64,000 nucleotides of DNA from Nocardia nova (GTDB lineage: Bacteria > Actinomycetota > Actinomycetes > Mycobacteriales > Mycobacteriaceae), in the NCBI RefSeq assembly GCF_002933465.1, contig NZ_PSZE01000003.1:62001-126000 (forward strand). Direction: 5' to 3'. Positions 1 to 8,274 of the stretch are shown in pieces; position 1 is the first letter of the stretch, and each line of letters begins with the position of its first letter. Under the pieces are notes generated by a model that saw nothing but the letters and a program-made list of their open reading frames with translations, was not told where the DNA came from and did no database searches. The position numbers and the translations under genes were made by a program.

Positions 1-294
1 ATCGGCGGCGCAGGCGCATTCGGATCGGGCTGGCGAGCCAGCGGATCGAATCCCGTTTCGCCGCAAGCGTTTTTCGGCGGTGGCGCCCACGGCGCGAGTT
101 CTGCCGAGGCCGGGACGGGTGCGACCGTGCCGAACAACAGCAGTCCGGTGACGGCGGGCGTGAAAATCGCCGAGGCGCAGCGCTTTCCGGTGCGGGTGGA
201 GCCGCGCGCCGCCGCCGGTCGACCGGCAGCCGCTCTCCCCGTCGCGTTGTTCCCGAACACCGCACTCCTCGACTACCACTCGCACCGCTGGTGA
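1..294 (+). CDS. C-terminal end of an unidentified protein (5' end outside window)
   Basis: An open frame enters at base 1 and runs 97 codons to a TGA at 292-294. The visible part is rich in Gly, Ala, Ser and Pro, with no recognisable domain, membrane segment or motif. It ends in Asp-Tyr-His-Ser-His-Arg-Trp. The composition suggests the linker-like tail of a larger secreted or surface protein, but this is inference. The gene converges on the MFS transporter gene, 60 bp away. No clear terminator hairpin separates them. Function is not assignable. Confidence 0.5.
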   Translation: MGGAGAFGSGWRASGSNPVSPQAFFGGGAHGASSAEAGTGATVPNNSSPVTAGVKIAEAQRFPVRVEPRAAAGRPAAALPVALFPNTALLDYHSHRW

Positions 295-354
295 CACGCA
301 CTGTCAGTCACCGCATCAGCTGGGACCGAGCACAGCGGCTAACAATCTAACCGA

Positions 355-1719
355 TCACTCGGGATGCGTCTGCGAACGCCCGGAACCGCGTGGCGCACGC
401 CGACGGCTGTTGATCGCGATCGCCGCGATACCCAGCGCATACAGCCCGGCGCCGGCCGCCACCACCCCGAGGGAACGGCCGTCGGCGGGAATGATCAGGG
501 CGGTCACCGCCACGGCGACTACGAACGTGATGTTGAAAATCGTGTCCTGCAGGGCGAATACCTGTCCGCGCCGGGCGTCGTCGACATCGATCTGCAGGGT
601 GGCGTCGCCGGTCAGTTTCACCATCTGTCCCGCCAGGCCGAGCAGGAACGCGCCCACCAGCAACAGTTGATGGGCGCTTTGCTCGGCCGAACCGGTCGCG
701 ACGGTGATCGGCGGGACCAGTGTCGCCTGCACCAGCAGCGCCGCCGACAGACCGGCGACCACCGTGCGCGGGCGCCCGAGCCGCGGAATCAGCAGCGGCG
801 TCAATACCGCGGCGGCCAGCATGCCCGCGGCGACCGCGGTGATCGCGACGCCGAAACCGACCAGTCCCGAACCGGCCGACATCCCGGACTCGTTGGGGCG
901 TCGCAAAACCAGCACCATGAGCAGGGTGTTCGCGCCGAAGACGATGCGGTGGGTGCCGACGCCGATCATCGCGGTGGTGCAATCCCGTGATTCCGCGACC
1001 GCCCGGGCGCCGGTGCGCAGACCGGTCAGCACGGCCCGCACGGACTCGGCGGCCGCACTGCGCCCGGGTGCTTCTGTGCGATGTTCGGGTCCGAGTCGAT
1101 GTCGCGCGAAACCGATCGCCGCCACGGCCGAGATCACCGATCCGCAGGCACTGGCGGCCACCGCCACCGCGCTCGCTACATCGCCCGCTCCCACCGCGCC
1201 GATGATCGCCACCGCGGCCGCGGCTCCCGCTCCGGCGCATCCCGATGCCACCGTGGCCAGGACCGAATTCATCGGCACCAGCCAGCGCTGTTCCAGCACC
1301 CGTGGCAGCGACGCCGAGATCCCGGCCAGGACGAAGCGGCTGATCCCGACCACCGCCAGCGCCAGCAGCAACAGCGGCGTATCCCGGATTCCGGCCCAGA
1401 GTCCGACGGCGGTCACCGCGATCAACACCGCGCGCAGCGCGTTGGCGACCAGCAGCACCATCCGGCGGTCCCAGCGGTCCAGCATCGCTCCGGCATACGG
1501 CCCGATCACTGAATACGGCAGCAGCAGTACCGCGAACCCGCCCGCGATCGCCAGCGGATCGGTGGCACGTTCGGGATTGAACAGAATCGCTCCCGACAGT
1601 GCGGCTTGAAACATTCCGTCGCCGAACTGTCCGGAGAACCGGATCAGCGCCAGCCGCGGCATTCCGGGCCGGCGGACGGCGGCGGCCACCGCGGCCCGCC
1701 GCGCAGCGTCGGGTCGCAT
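355..1719 (-). CDS. MFS transporter, probable exporter
   Basis: A 454-residue polytopic protein of the major facilitator superfamily, expected to move a small solute across the inner membrane by proton coupling. It shows about 12 hydrophobic segments. The loop after the second helix, Gly-Ala-Met-Leu-Asp-Arg-Trp-Asp-Arg-Arg, matches the conserved MFS loop 2-3 signature (G-x-x-x-D-R-x-x-R-R), and the first helix holds SGQFGDGMF. This pattern resembles the EntS-like exporter branch, though the substrate is unknown. The ATG at 1719 follows a strong GGAGGTGA. The gene is divergent from the pirin gene across 95 bp containing a palindrome, so the two may share control. Confidence 0.85.
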   Translation of the reverse strand: MRPDAARRAAVAAAVRRPGMPRLALIRFSGQFGDGMFQAALSGAILFNPERATDPLAIAGGFAVLLLPYSVIGPYAGAMLDRWDRRMVLLVANALRAVLIAVTAVGLWAGIRDTPLLLLALAVVGISRFVLAGISASLPRVLEQRWLVPMNSVLATVASGCAGAGAAAAVAIIGAVGAGDVASAVAVAASACGSVISAVAAIGFARHRLGPEHRTEAPGRSAAAESVRAVLTGLRTGARAVAESRDCTTAMIGVGTHRIVFGANTLLMVLVLRRPNESGMSAGSGLVGFGVAITAVAAGMLAAAVLTPLLIPRLGRPRTVVAGLSAALLVQATLVPPITVATGSAEQSAHQLLLVGAFLLGLAGQMVKLTGDATLQIDVDDARRGQVFALQDTIFNITFVVAVAVTALIIPADGRSLGVVAAGAGLYALGIAAIAINSRRRAPRGSGRSQTHPE

Positions 1720-1764
1720 TTCGGTTCACCTCCGGATCAATGTGCGGGGCCGGTGCACAGCCAC

Positions 1765-1777
1765 GGTAGAATCTACC
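1765..1777. promoter_or_regulatory. Palindromic operator overlapping divergent -10 elements
   Basis: GGTAGA-A-TCTACC is a perfect 6-bp inverted repeat between the MFS and pirin genes. It contains TAGAAT, a good -10 element reading towards pirin, and TAGATT reading the other way. A repressor bound here could control both genes. The regulator is unknown and no good -35 element is evident. Confidence 0.4.
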
Positions 1778-1814
1778 CGGCGGCCTCGACAGCAGCTCGA
1801 GAGGAGGACCTCCG

Positions 1815-2615
1815 TTGTCCACACTCACGACACCACACATCGATGTTCATCGCGCTGGCGATCGCATGAAAACCCGTGTGGCATGGCTGGATTCGAAGCA
1901 TTCGTTCTCCTTCGGCGAGCATTACGATCCGGAGAACACCCATCACGGGCTGCTGCTGGTGAACAACGAGGACATCGTGTTGCCGGGCGAGGGATTCGAA
2001 ACTCATCCGCACCGCGATATGGAAATTGTCACCTGGGTTCTGAACGGTTCTCTGGTGCATCAGGATTCGCTCGGACATGCCGGTGTCATCTATCCCGGAT
2101 TGGCGCAGCGAATGAGTGCGGGAACCGGAATTCTGCATTCGGAAAAGAATGATTCGTGGCGGCTCCCGCCCGAACAGGGCGGCACGTCGCCGCATTCCGA
2201 ACCGGTTCATTTCGTGCAGATGTGGGTAGTACCGGACGAGCCGGGAATTACTCCGGGATATCAGCAACTGGAAATCGACGACGAACTGGACCGCGGCGGC
2301 CTGATCACCGTCGCCACGGGGATGCCGCGCTACCGCGATCGAACAGCGATCGCGATCAGCAGCACTCATTCTGCCCTGCACGTCGGGCGGATGCCCGGCG
2401 CGGCGGGAACCGGTGCGGGGCAGGTGATCACCCTGCCCGAGGCGCCCTACCTGCATGTCTTCGTCGCCCGCGGCGAGGTGGAGATGGAGGGGGTCGGAAC
2501 CCTCTACGAGGGCGACGCGGTGCGGATGTCCCGCAGTGGCGGGCAGCGCATCGTCGCCGAAGTTCCGGCGGAAGTCCTGGTGTGGGAAATGCACGCACGT
2601 CTCGGCGGCCAATAG
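1815..2615 (+). CDS. Pirin family protein
   Basis: A 266-residue bicupin of the pirin family. The N-terminal cupin carries the metal-binding signature: THPHRDMEIVTW supplies two His, and GILHSEKND supplies the third His and the Glu. The C-terminal half is the second, metal-free cupin. Pirins act as redox-sensing cofactors or as quercetin dioxygenases; which applies here cannot be told. The TTG start at 1815 is chosen because GAGGAGGA lies just upstream and the protein then begins MSTLTTPHIDVHRAG; a later Met (MKTRVAW) is less well placed. It is divergent from an MFS transporter gene. Length is close to the family norm. Confidence 0.88.
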   Translation: MSTLTTPHIDVHRAGDRMKTRVAWLDSKHSFSFGEHYDPENTHHGLLLVNNEDIVLPGEGFETHPHRDMEIVTWVLNGSLVHQDSLGHAGVIYPGLAQRMSAGTGILHSEKNDSWRLPPEQGGTSPHSEPVHFVQMWVVPDEPGITPGYQQLEIDDELDRGGLITVATGMPRYRDRTAIAISSTHSALHVGRMPGAAGTGAGQVITLPEAPYLHVFVARGEVEMEGVGTLYEGDAVRMSRSGGQRIVAEVPAEVLVWEMHARLGGQ

Positions 2616-2666
2616 AGTCGGCAGACGCGGCCGTCGAGGGCCTGTGCGTCCGAGGAGAGGACAGCG

Positions 2667-3317
2667 ATGACCGAGAATCCACCGCCCGGGAACTATCCCC
2701 CGCCGGAACCGTATCCGCAGCCGGGCGGCGAACAACCCGGACGCTCGGGCGAGTACCCCGGCCACTCCGGCGAGTATCCCCAGCAACCGGGGCAGTACGC
2801 ACAACAACCAGGCCAGTACGCCCAGCAACCCGGCCAGTACGGCCAGCAGCCGGGACAGTATCCGGGCGGATATCCCCCGCCGCCGCCGGGCGGCTATCCC
2901 GGCCCGCCGGGACAGGGCGCGTGGGAGCAGCCCAAGGGCAAGGGGCTGGCCATCACGGCGCTGGTTCTCGGCATCATCGCCCTGCTGACCTGCTGGACGG
3001 TGCTGGGTGGAATCCTGTTCGGTCTGGTCGCCCTGATCCTCGGCATCATCGCGACGGTCAAGGCGCGGCGCGGGACCGCGGCCGGGGGCGGTATGGCAAT
3101 GGCCGGTCTGGTCCTGGGCCTGCTGGGGCTGATCGCGGGAATCGTGATCGCCGCGATCGGGGTCAATTTCTTCGTCAACAACGGCGGCAAGGATTTCGTC
3201 GACTGCGTGAACAAGGCCAACGGCGATAAGTCGAAGATCGACCAGTGCCAACGTGATTGGAATCAGACGCTGGAGAACAAGTACAGCGTGACCCTGAGCC
3301 CGCGGCCGACCTCCTGA
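2667..3317 (+). CDS. DUF4190-type membrane protein with Pro/Gln/Tyr repeats
   Basis: A 216-residue protein. Residues 1-90 are a cytosolic Pro/Gln/Gly/Tyr-rich tail with four perfect-register heptads of the form QQPGQYx. Residues 95-175 hold two or three membrane helices with the Gly-rich pattern seen in DUF4190 proteins (LAITALVLGIIALL and AMAGLVLGLLGLIAG). The last 40 residues, with two Cys, lie outside or in the periplasm. The ATG follows CGAGGAGAGGA. It sits 51 bp after the pirin gene on the same strand and may be cotranscribed. The family role is unknown. The repeat tail could be a low-complexity interaction region. Confidence 0.75.
   Translation: MTENPPPGNYPPPEPYPQPGGEQPGRSGEYPGHSGEYPQQPGQYAQQPGQYAQQPGQYGQQPGQYPGGYPPPPPGGYPGPPGQGAWEQPKGKGLAITALVLGIIALLTCWTVLGGILFGLVALILGIIATVKARRGTAAGGGMAMAGLVLGLLGLIAGIVIAAIGVNFFVNNGGKDFVDCVNKANGDKSKIDQCQRDWNQTLENKYSVTLSPRPTS
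2781..2864 (+). repeat. Four in-frame 21-bp repeats (QQPGQYx)
   Basis: Four consecutive 21-bp units inside the DUF4190 gene encode QQPGQYA, QQPGQYA, QQPGQYG and QQPGQYP. The units are slightly diverged in DNA but identical in six of seven residues, so the array may vary in copy number between strains. Confidence 0.8.
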
Positions 3318-3327
3318 TCGGACCGGG

Positions 3328-3843
3328 TCAGTACGGGTCCGGCCGGCACTGGCGGGTTGCGGTGAGCACCTCGGCCAGTTCCGGCCGGTAGTCGCTGTGC
3401 GGCGAATCGATCCACACCCGGTATCCGGTGCGTTCGTCGGCGGGTGAGGGCAGCACGATAGTGGTGCCCGGGGCCACCAATGCGGCGCAGCGATGGAACA
3501 TATCGGAAGCGATCGCGGCGTCGGTTGCCGATTCGTCGACGTGTCCGGTGAGGAACGTCCAGCGTGCCGATCGCGGATGTCCGATGATCGGCCCGCGATG
3601 TCCACGCACGGTGAGGTATTCGCGAATGGGGGCTCCGAGGGCGGCCGGCACGGTGATCGCGCCGACCGGGCCTATTTCCAACAGGATGCGACCTCGTACC
3701 GGTTCGACGATGCCGTAGAGCCCGTTCTCTTTGCGGTAGCGCCGACAGCGGACCAGCGCTTCTTGGGTGACAGCGCGCGGCGCGGTGGTGATGGTGGTGA
3801 TATTCGGTTCGATCGCGCCGGCCATCGGGTCGCGCGTGCTCAT
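3328..3843 (-). CDS. Conserved actinobacterial protein of unknown function
   Basis: A 171-residue soluble protein with no signal peptide. The central part reads as a nucleotide-polymerase-like or primase-like small domain known from other actinobacteria (GHRGPIIGHPRSARWTFLTG, then IVLPSP and a C-terminal GYRVWIDSP). I recognise the pattern from recall but cannot name a family with certainty. The gene converges on the DUF4190 gene with only 10 bp between stops. An ATACG-TAAAT-CGTAT dyad lies 38 bp upstream of its ATG and may be its operator. Confidence 0.6.
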   Translation of the reverse strand: MSTRDPMAGAIEPNITTITTAPRAVTQEALVRCRRYRKENGLYGIVEPVRGRILLEIGPVGAITVPAALGAPIREYLTVRGHRGPIIGHPRSARWTFLTGHVDESATDAAIASDMFHRCAALVAPGTTIVLPSPADERTGYRVWIDSPHSDYRPELAEVLTATRQCRPDPY

Positions 3844-3880
3844 GGCGAACCTCGTCTCGTCGTCGAGTGCAGTGCCACCG

Positions 3881-3895
3881 ATACGTAAATCGTAT
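3881..3895 (-). promoter_or_regulatory. Dyad upstream of the unknown gene at 3328-3843
   Basis: ATACG-TAAAT-CGTAT is a 5-bp inverted repeat in an unusually AT-rich patch. On the minus strand it overlaps possible promoter hexamers (TTATACG and TACGTAT). It could be an autoregulatory or repressor site. No regulator is known. Confidence 0.25.
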
Positions 3896-4067
3896 AACGC
3901 TGTTCACGAATTTCTAGAGGGCCGCCGGGGATCGTGTCGTTCAGCCGGGTATGCCAAGCCAGCCCTCGCCGCGAGGCAGGGAATTTCGTGGCTTTGCCGC
4001 CGCGGATGAGGTCAAAATAGTCACGGGCGTGCGGCGGCGCGACGCCGCCGTCGGCATACTGGAGGTC

Positions 4068-6056
4068 GTGACTTTCGACGTGACGACTCCCTCGGGCATC
4101 GATCTGACCTATCGCGACGACGCTGTGCGGGTGCAGGACGACCTGTTCGCGCACGTCAATGGCAAATGGCTGGATACTTACGACATTCCCGCCGACCGCG
4201 CGGTCGACGGAGCGTTCCGTACCCTCTACGACCAGGCCGAACTGGACGTCAAGAAGATCATCCAGGATCTGGCGGCCGGAACCGCGGCGTCGGTGCCGGA
4301 CGAGGAAGAGGCGCACAAGATCGCCGATCTCTACAACAGCTTCATGGACGAGGAGGCGGTGGAGGCCGCCGCGCTTACGCCGATCGCCGCGGAATTGGCG
4401 GCGGTGCGCGAGGTGAGTGATCGCGCCGAGTTCGCCACACTGCTGGGCCGGCTGCAACGCACCGGTGTGGGCGGGGCGGTCGGCGCCTACGTCGATACCG
4501 ACGACAAGAATTCGCAGCGCTATCTGATCAACCTGACCCAGTCCGGGATCGGGCTGCCGGACGAGTCGTATTACCGCAACGACGATTACGCCGAGATCCG
4601 CACCAAATACGTCGAGCACATTCGGCGCATGTTCCAGCTGGCCGCGATCGAGTACGACCCGCAGCGCGTCTTCGAACTGGAACGCAAACTGGCCGCGGGA
4701 CATTGGGACGTGGTGCGCCGCCGCGACGCCGAATTGAGTTACAACCTCACCACTTTCGCCGAACTCGCCGCCGCGAATCCCGAATTCGACTGGACCGCGT
4801 GGACCGAGGCACTGGCCGAGGGCGTCTCGGCCTCGGGACCCGAGTTGTTCGCCGAAGTGATTGTGCGCCAGCCCGATTACGCGCGTACCTTCGCGCGGGT
4901 GTGGGCCGCGGAGTCGCTCGCGGACTGGCAGGCGTGGGCGAGCTGGCGGGTGCTGCGGGCACGAGCGCCGTATCTGACCGCCGCGGTGGTCGAGGAGAGC
5001 TTCGACTTCTACGGTCGCACCCTCACCGGCGCCCGGGAGAATCGCGAGCGCTGGAAGCGCGGCGTGTCGCTGGTGCAGGATCTGCTCGGCGAAGCGGTGG
5101 CGAAAATCTATGTCGCCGAACACTTCCCGCCCGAGGCCAAGCAGCGCATGCAGGAGCTGGTGGCGAATCTGATCGAGGCCTACCGCCGCAACATCAGCGA
5201 ACTGGAGTGGATGAGCCCGCAGACCCGCGAGGCCGCGTTGGCCAAGCTGGAGCGCTTCACCCCCAAGATCGGCTACCCCGACACCTGGCGCGACTATTCC
5301 GCCGTTCGTGTCGATCCCGCCGATCCGGTGGGGAACTACCGCAGCGGTTATGCCGCCGACCACGACCGCGATCTGAACAAGCTCGGCGGTCCGGTCGATC
5401 GTGGCGAGTGGTTCATGACACCGCAGACGGTGAACGCCTACTACAACCCGGGCATGAACGAGATCGTGTTCCCCGCGGCGATTCTGCAACCGCCGTTCTT
5501 CGACATGAACGCCGACGACGCCGCCAACTACGGCGGCATCGGTGCGGTGATCGGACACGAGATCGGCCACGGCTTCGACGATCAGGGCAGTAAATACGAT
5601 GGCGACGGCAATATGGTCGATTGGTGGACCGAAACCGATCGCGCCGAATTCGGTAAGCGCACGAAGGCGTTGATCGATCAGTACAACCAGTTCGAACCGA
5701 AGGCGCTGCCCGGTCACACCGTCAACGGCGAATTCACCATCGGCGAGAACATCGGCGACCTGGGTGGGCTCTCGATCGCGTTGGAGGCCTACAAGATCGC
5801 CCTCGACGGCGCCGAGGCGCCGGTGATCGACGGCCTGACGGGCCTGCAGCGAGTCTTCTTCGGCTGGGCACAGGTGTGGCGGACGAAGGCGCGCGACGAG
5901 GAGGCGATCCGCCGGCTGGCCGTCGACCCGCATTCTCCGCCGGAGTTCCGGTGCAACGGTGTGGTCCGCAATCTGGACGGTTTCCACGAGGCGTTCGGTG
6001 TCGAACCGGGTGACGCGTTGTATCTGGAACCCACCGAGCGCGTGCGGATCTGGTAG
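4068..6056 (+). CDS. zmp1: M13 family zinc metallopeptidase (Zmp1/PepO-like)
   Basis: A 662-residue neprilysin-family peptidase, matching the length of mycobacterial Zmp1. The catalytic HEIGH zinc motif lies near residue 497 and the third zinc ligand in GENIGDLGG near residue 560. The substrate-binding NAYYNP motif precedes them (NAYYNPGMNEIVFPAAIL). The C-terminus ends CNGVVRNLDGFHEAFGV and a final Trp, as in the family. No signal peptide is visible, also as in Zmp1, which is exported without a classical signal. GTG 4068 is preferred because CTGGAGG lies 4 bp upstream; a longer frame from 3951 lacks homology. Its stop codon directly abuts that of the convergent binding-protein gene. Confidence 0.92.
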   Translation: MTFDVTTPSGIDLTYRDDAVRVQDDLFAHVNGKWLDTYDIPADRAVDGAFRTLYDQAELDVKKIIQDLAAGTAASVPDEEEAHKIADLYNSFMDEEAVEAAALTPIAAELAAVREVSDRAEFATLLGRLQRTGVGGAVGAYVDTDDKNSQRYLINLTQSGIGLPDESYYRNDDYAEIRTKYVEHIRRMFQLAAIEYDPQRVFELERKLAAGHWDVVRRRDAELSYNLTTFAELAAANPEFDWTAWTEALAEGVSASGPELFAEVIVRQPDYARTFARVWAAESLADWQAWASWRVLRARAPYLTAAVVEESFDFYGRTLTGARENRERWKRGVSLVQDLLGEAVAKIYVAEHFPPEAKQRMQELVANLIEAYRRNISELEWMSPQTREAALAKLERFTPKIGYPDTWRDYSAVRVDPADPVGNYRSGYAADHDRDLNKLGGPVDRGEWFMTPQTVNAYYNPGMNEIVFPAAILQPPFFDMNADDAANYGGIGAVIGHEIGHGFDDQGSKYDGDGNMVDWWTETDRAEFGKRTKALIDQYNQFEPKALPGHTVNGEFTIGENIGDLGGLSIALEAYKIALDGAEAPVIDGLTGLQRVFFGWAQVWRTKARDEEAIRRLAVDPHSPPEFRCNGVVRNLDGFHEAFGVEPGDALYLEPTERVRIW

Positions 6057-7376
6057 CTACCGCGGCAACTTCGGTTCGATCTGCCGGTCGTAGATGGTCT
6101 GCAGGCGATCGGTGATATCGGCGAAGGCCGACTTCACTTCCCGGTTCTGCAGTCCGATCTGTTCCAGCCCGGTGCCGATGATCTGATCGGCGCCGGGCAG
6201 GAATACCCGGGCGTAGTCCTGTGAGCGGGTCAGCGGCAGCTGATCGACGGCGGTCGCGAAATTGCGGTTGGCGGCGAGGAATTGCTGTTCGGACGGATCG
6301 TGGACCGCCGACTTGCGCACCGGGATGTAGCCGGTGGCCTGCGAAAAGTAGGCGGTGTTCACCGGATTCGTGATGAACTCGACGAAACGCAGGGCATTGG
6401 CCTTGCGCTGGTCGGAGATGCGCGACGGAATCGCCAGCCCCGCACCGCCGGTGGTACATCCGGGCCCGGTCGGATGCGGCAGGAAGGCGGTCGCGAAGTC
6501 GAGCTTGCCCGCAGCATTGGCGACGATGCCCTTGATGTCGCCGGTGGAGGTGATGGCCGACCCCACCACTCCGGTGCCGAAATCCACGGCCAGCTGTGGG
6601 CGGATGGCGGCGTAGCGTTTGCGATTGATCATGTCGCGCAAAAAGTTTCCCGCGTCGGCCGTGCCGGGATCGGAGAACTTCAGTGCCCACCGCTGCGAGT
6701 AGGCGCCACCGAAGGTCCAGTTCGGTCCCTGGAATGTCCAGGCCAGGTAGTTCTTGGCATCACCCCATCCGTGCGCCCACTTCCCCGCGCCGATGGCGCG
6801 CTGCAGTTCAGGCCCCCATTCGTCGAATTCCTGCCAGCTCCGCGGGCCACGGTCGGGCAGTCCGGCGCGGGCCCACAGGCCGCGGTTGTAGCAGAAGATC
6901 TGCGTCGAACGCGCATACGGCAGCGCCCAGAGTTTGTCGGCGAACCGGTAGTCGTCGACGAAACTGTCGACGTAGTCCGCCAGCGGCACTGCGGCGGCGG
7001 CGATGTGTTCGTCGAGCGGTTCGATGGCCTTGTTCAGTGCGTAGTTGAACCACCAGACGTCCGAGAGCACCACGACATCCGGCAGCGCGCCGCCGGTCAG
7101 CGCGGCATTGAACTTCTGCGCGACCTCTTCGTAGTTGCGTCCGGCGTCCACCAGCTTCACCGTCAGATCGGGGTGCTGGGCCTGGAACCGGTTGATCAAC
7201 TCGGTTTCCTGATTCTTCGAGGTGCCCGGATGGTTCGACCAGAAGATGATCGTGTTCGGGTCGCCGCCGGCTCCGGTGCTGCCGCCCATCCCCGCACACG
7301 CCGACAGGGCCAGGCCGGCGGCCGCCGAGGTGGCGGTGAGAAATCCGCGGCGGGTCAGGGTGCGCGGTCGGGTCAC
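6057..7376 (-). CDS. ABC sugar-type solute-binding lipoprotein
   Basis: A 439-residue extracellular solute-binding protein (family 1). The N-terminus TRRGFLTATSAA is a twin-arginine-like signal followed by a lipobox, LSAC, so the mature protein should be lipid-anchored outside the membrane. The body shows typical binding-protein features (IIFWSNHPG, DVVVLSDVWW and ALPYARSTQIFCYNRGLW). The substrate is probably a sugar, glycerophosphodiester or similar solute. GTG 7376 is chosen because GAGGAG sits 6 bp upstream; a GTG at 7412 would overlap the permease and has no such site. It is last in a three-gene operon with two permeases. No ATPase gene is present. Confidence 0.88.
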   Translation of the reverse strand: MTRPRTLTRRGFLTATSAAAGLALSACAGMGGSTGAGGDPNTIIFWSNHPGTSKNQETELINRFQAQHPDLTVKLVDAGRNYEEVAQKFNAALTGGALPDVVVLSDVWWFNYALNKAIEPLDEHIAAAAVPLADYVDSFVDDYRFADKLWALPYARSTQIFCYNRGLWARAGLPDRGPRSWQEFDEWGPELQRAIGAGKWAHGWGDAKNYLAWTFQGPNWTFGGAYSQRWALKFSDPGTADAGNFLRDMINRKRYAAIRPQLAVDFGTGVVGSAITSTGDIKGIVANAAGKLDFATAFLPHPTGPGCTTGGAGLAIPSRISDQRKANALRFVEFITNPVNTAYFSQATGYIPVRKSAVHDPSEQQFLAANRNFATAVDQLPLTRSQDYARVFLPGADQIIGTGLEQIGLQNREVKSAFADITDRLQTIYDRQIEPKLPR

Positions 7377-7395
7377 GGCACTCTCCTCGAGCGAA

Positions 7396-8274
7396 TCAGC
7401 CTTTGACGGCACCGGTGGTGAGGCCCTTGATCATGTGCCGCTGCAGCAGCACGAACACCACCAGAATCGGCAGCATGGTCAGCAGGGTTCCGGCCATCAC
7501 CGGCCCCCAGTTGGTGACACTCGGGTTTTCGGTGTTCTGTAGCAGCGTCAATCCGACGGGCAGGGTCGCGACGCCGGCGTCGTCGGCCATCAGGAACGGC
7601 CACAGGTATTCGTTCCATTCGTTGACAAGCGTGACCACCGCGAACGCCACCATCGTCGGGCCGGACATCGGCAGCACCACCCGGACCAGCAGTTGCCACC
7701 AGTTCGCGCCGTCGATGCGGGCCGCCTCGATCACCGAAACCGGCAGGGAGAGAAAATGGTTGCGCATCAGGAAGGTGCCGAATGCTACGCCGCACAGCGG
7801 CACGATGATGCCCAGCAAGGTGTTGCGCCACCCCGCCTGGGCGATCAGGGCGTAGTTGGAGATCACGGTGATCTGGTTGGGCACCATCAGCGCGGCGATG
7901 ATGGCGAGAAAGATCAACGTCTTACCCGGAAAGCGCAGGAAGACGAGTCCGTAGGCGCTGAATAGGCCCAGCGCGAATTTGACCGCCGAGACGACGGCGG
8001 TGACGATCAGCGAGTTGCGGAGGAAGGTCCAGAACGGCAGCGTGGTCGTGGCTTCGCGATAGTTCTCCGGATGCCAACTGCGCGGCCACCACACCGCCGG
8101 CTGGGTGTAGATATCGGGCCGCGCCTTGAACGAGGTGATCAGAATCCAGAACAGCGGCACCCCGACGATGATCAGCACGCACACCATCGCCGCGTACCCG
8201 AAAATCGTTGCCGACAGCCTTTTCCGATCGCGGCCGCGGGTGGCCGGCGCTGCCGTCGCCATCGTGCTCGTCAT
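7396..8274 (-). CDS. ABC sugar transporter permease (MalG/UgpE type)
   Basis: A 292-residue inner-membrane permease with six predicted helices. The EAA loop that docks the ATPase is clear: VIEAARIDGANWWQLLVRVV followed by LPMSGP. The ATG at 8274 overlaps the stop of the preceding permease gene by four bases (ATGA), indicating translational coupling. The binding-protein gene follows 19 bp after its stop. Together with the other permease it forms the membrane channel of an importer whose ATPase must be supplied from elsewhere. Confidence 0.9.
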   Translation of the reverse strand: MTSTMATAAPATRGRDRKRLSATIFGYAAMVCVLIIVGVPLFWILITSFKARPDIYTQPAVWWPRSWHPENYREATTTLPFWTFLRNSLIVTAVVSAVKFALGLFSAYGLVFLRFPGKTLIFLAIIAALMVPNQITVISNYALIAQAGWRNTLLGIIVPLCGVAFGTFLMRNHFLSLPVSVIEAARIDGANWWQLLVRVVLPMSGPTMVAFAVVTLVNEWNEYLWPFLMADDAGVATLPVGLTLLQNTENPSVTNWGPVMAGTLLTMLPILVVFVLLQRHMIKGLTTGAVKG

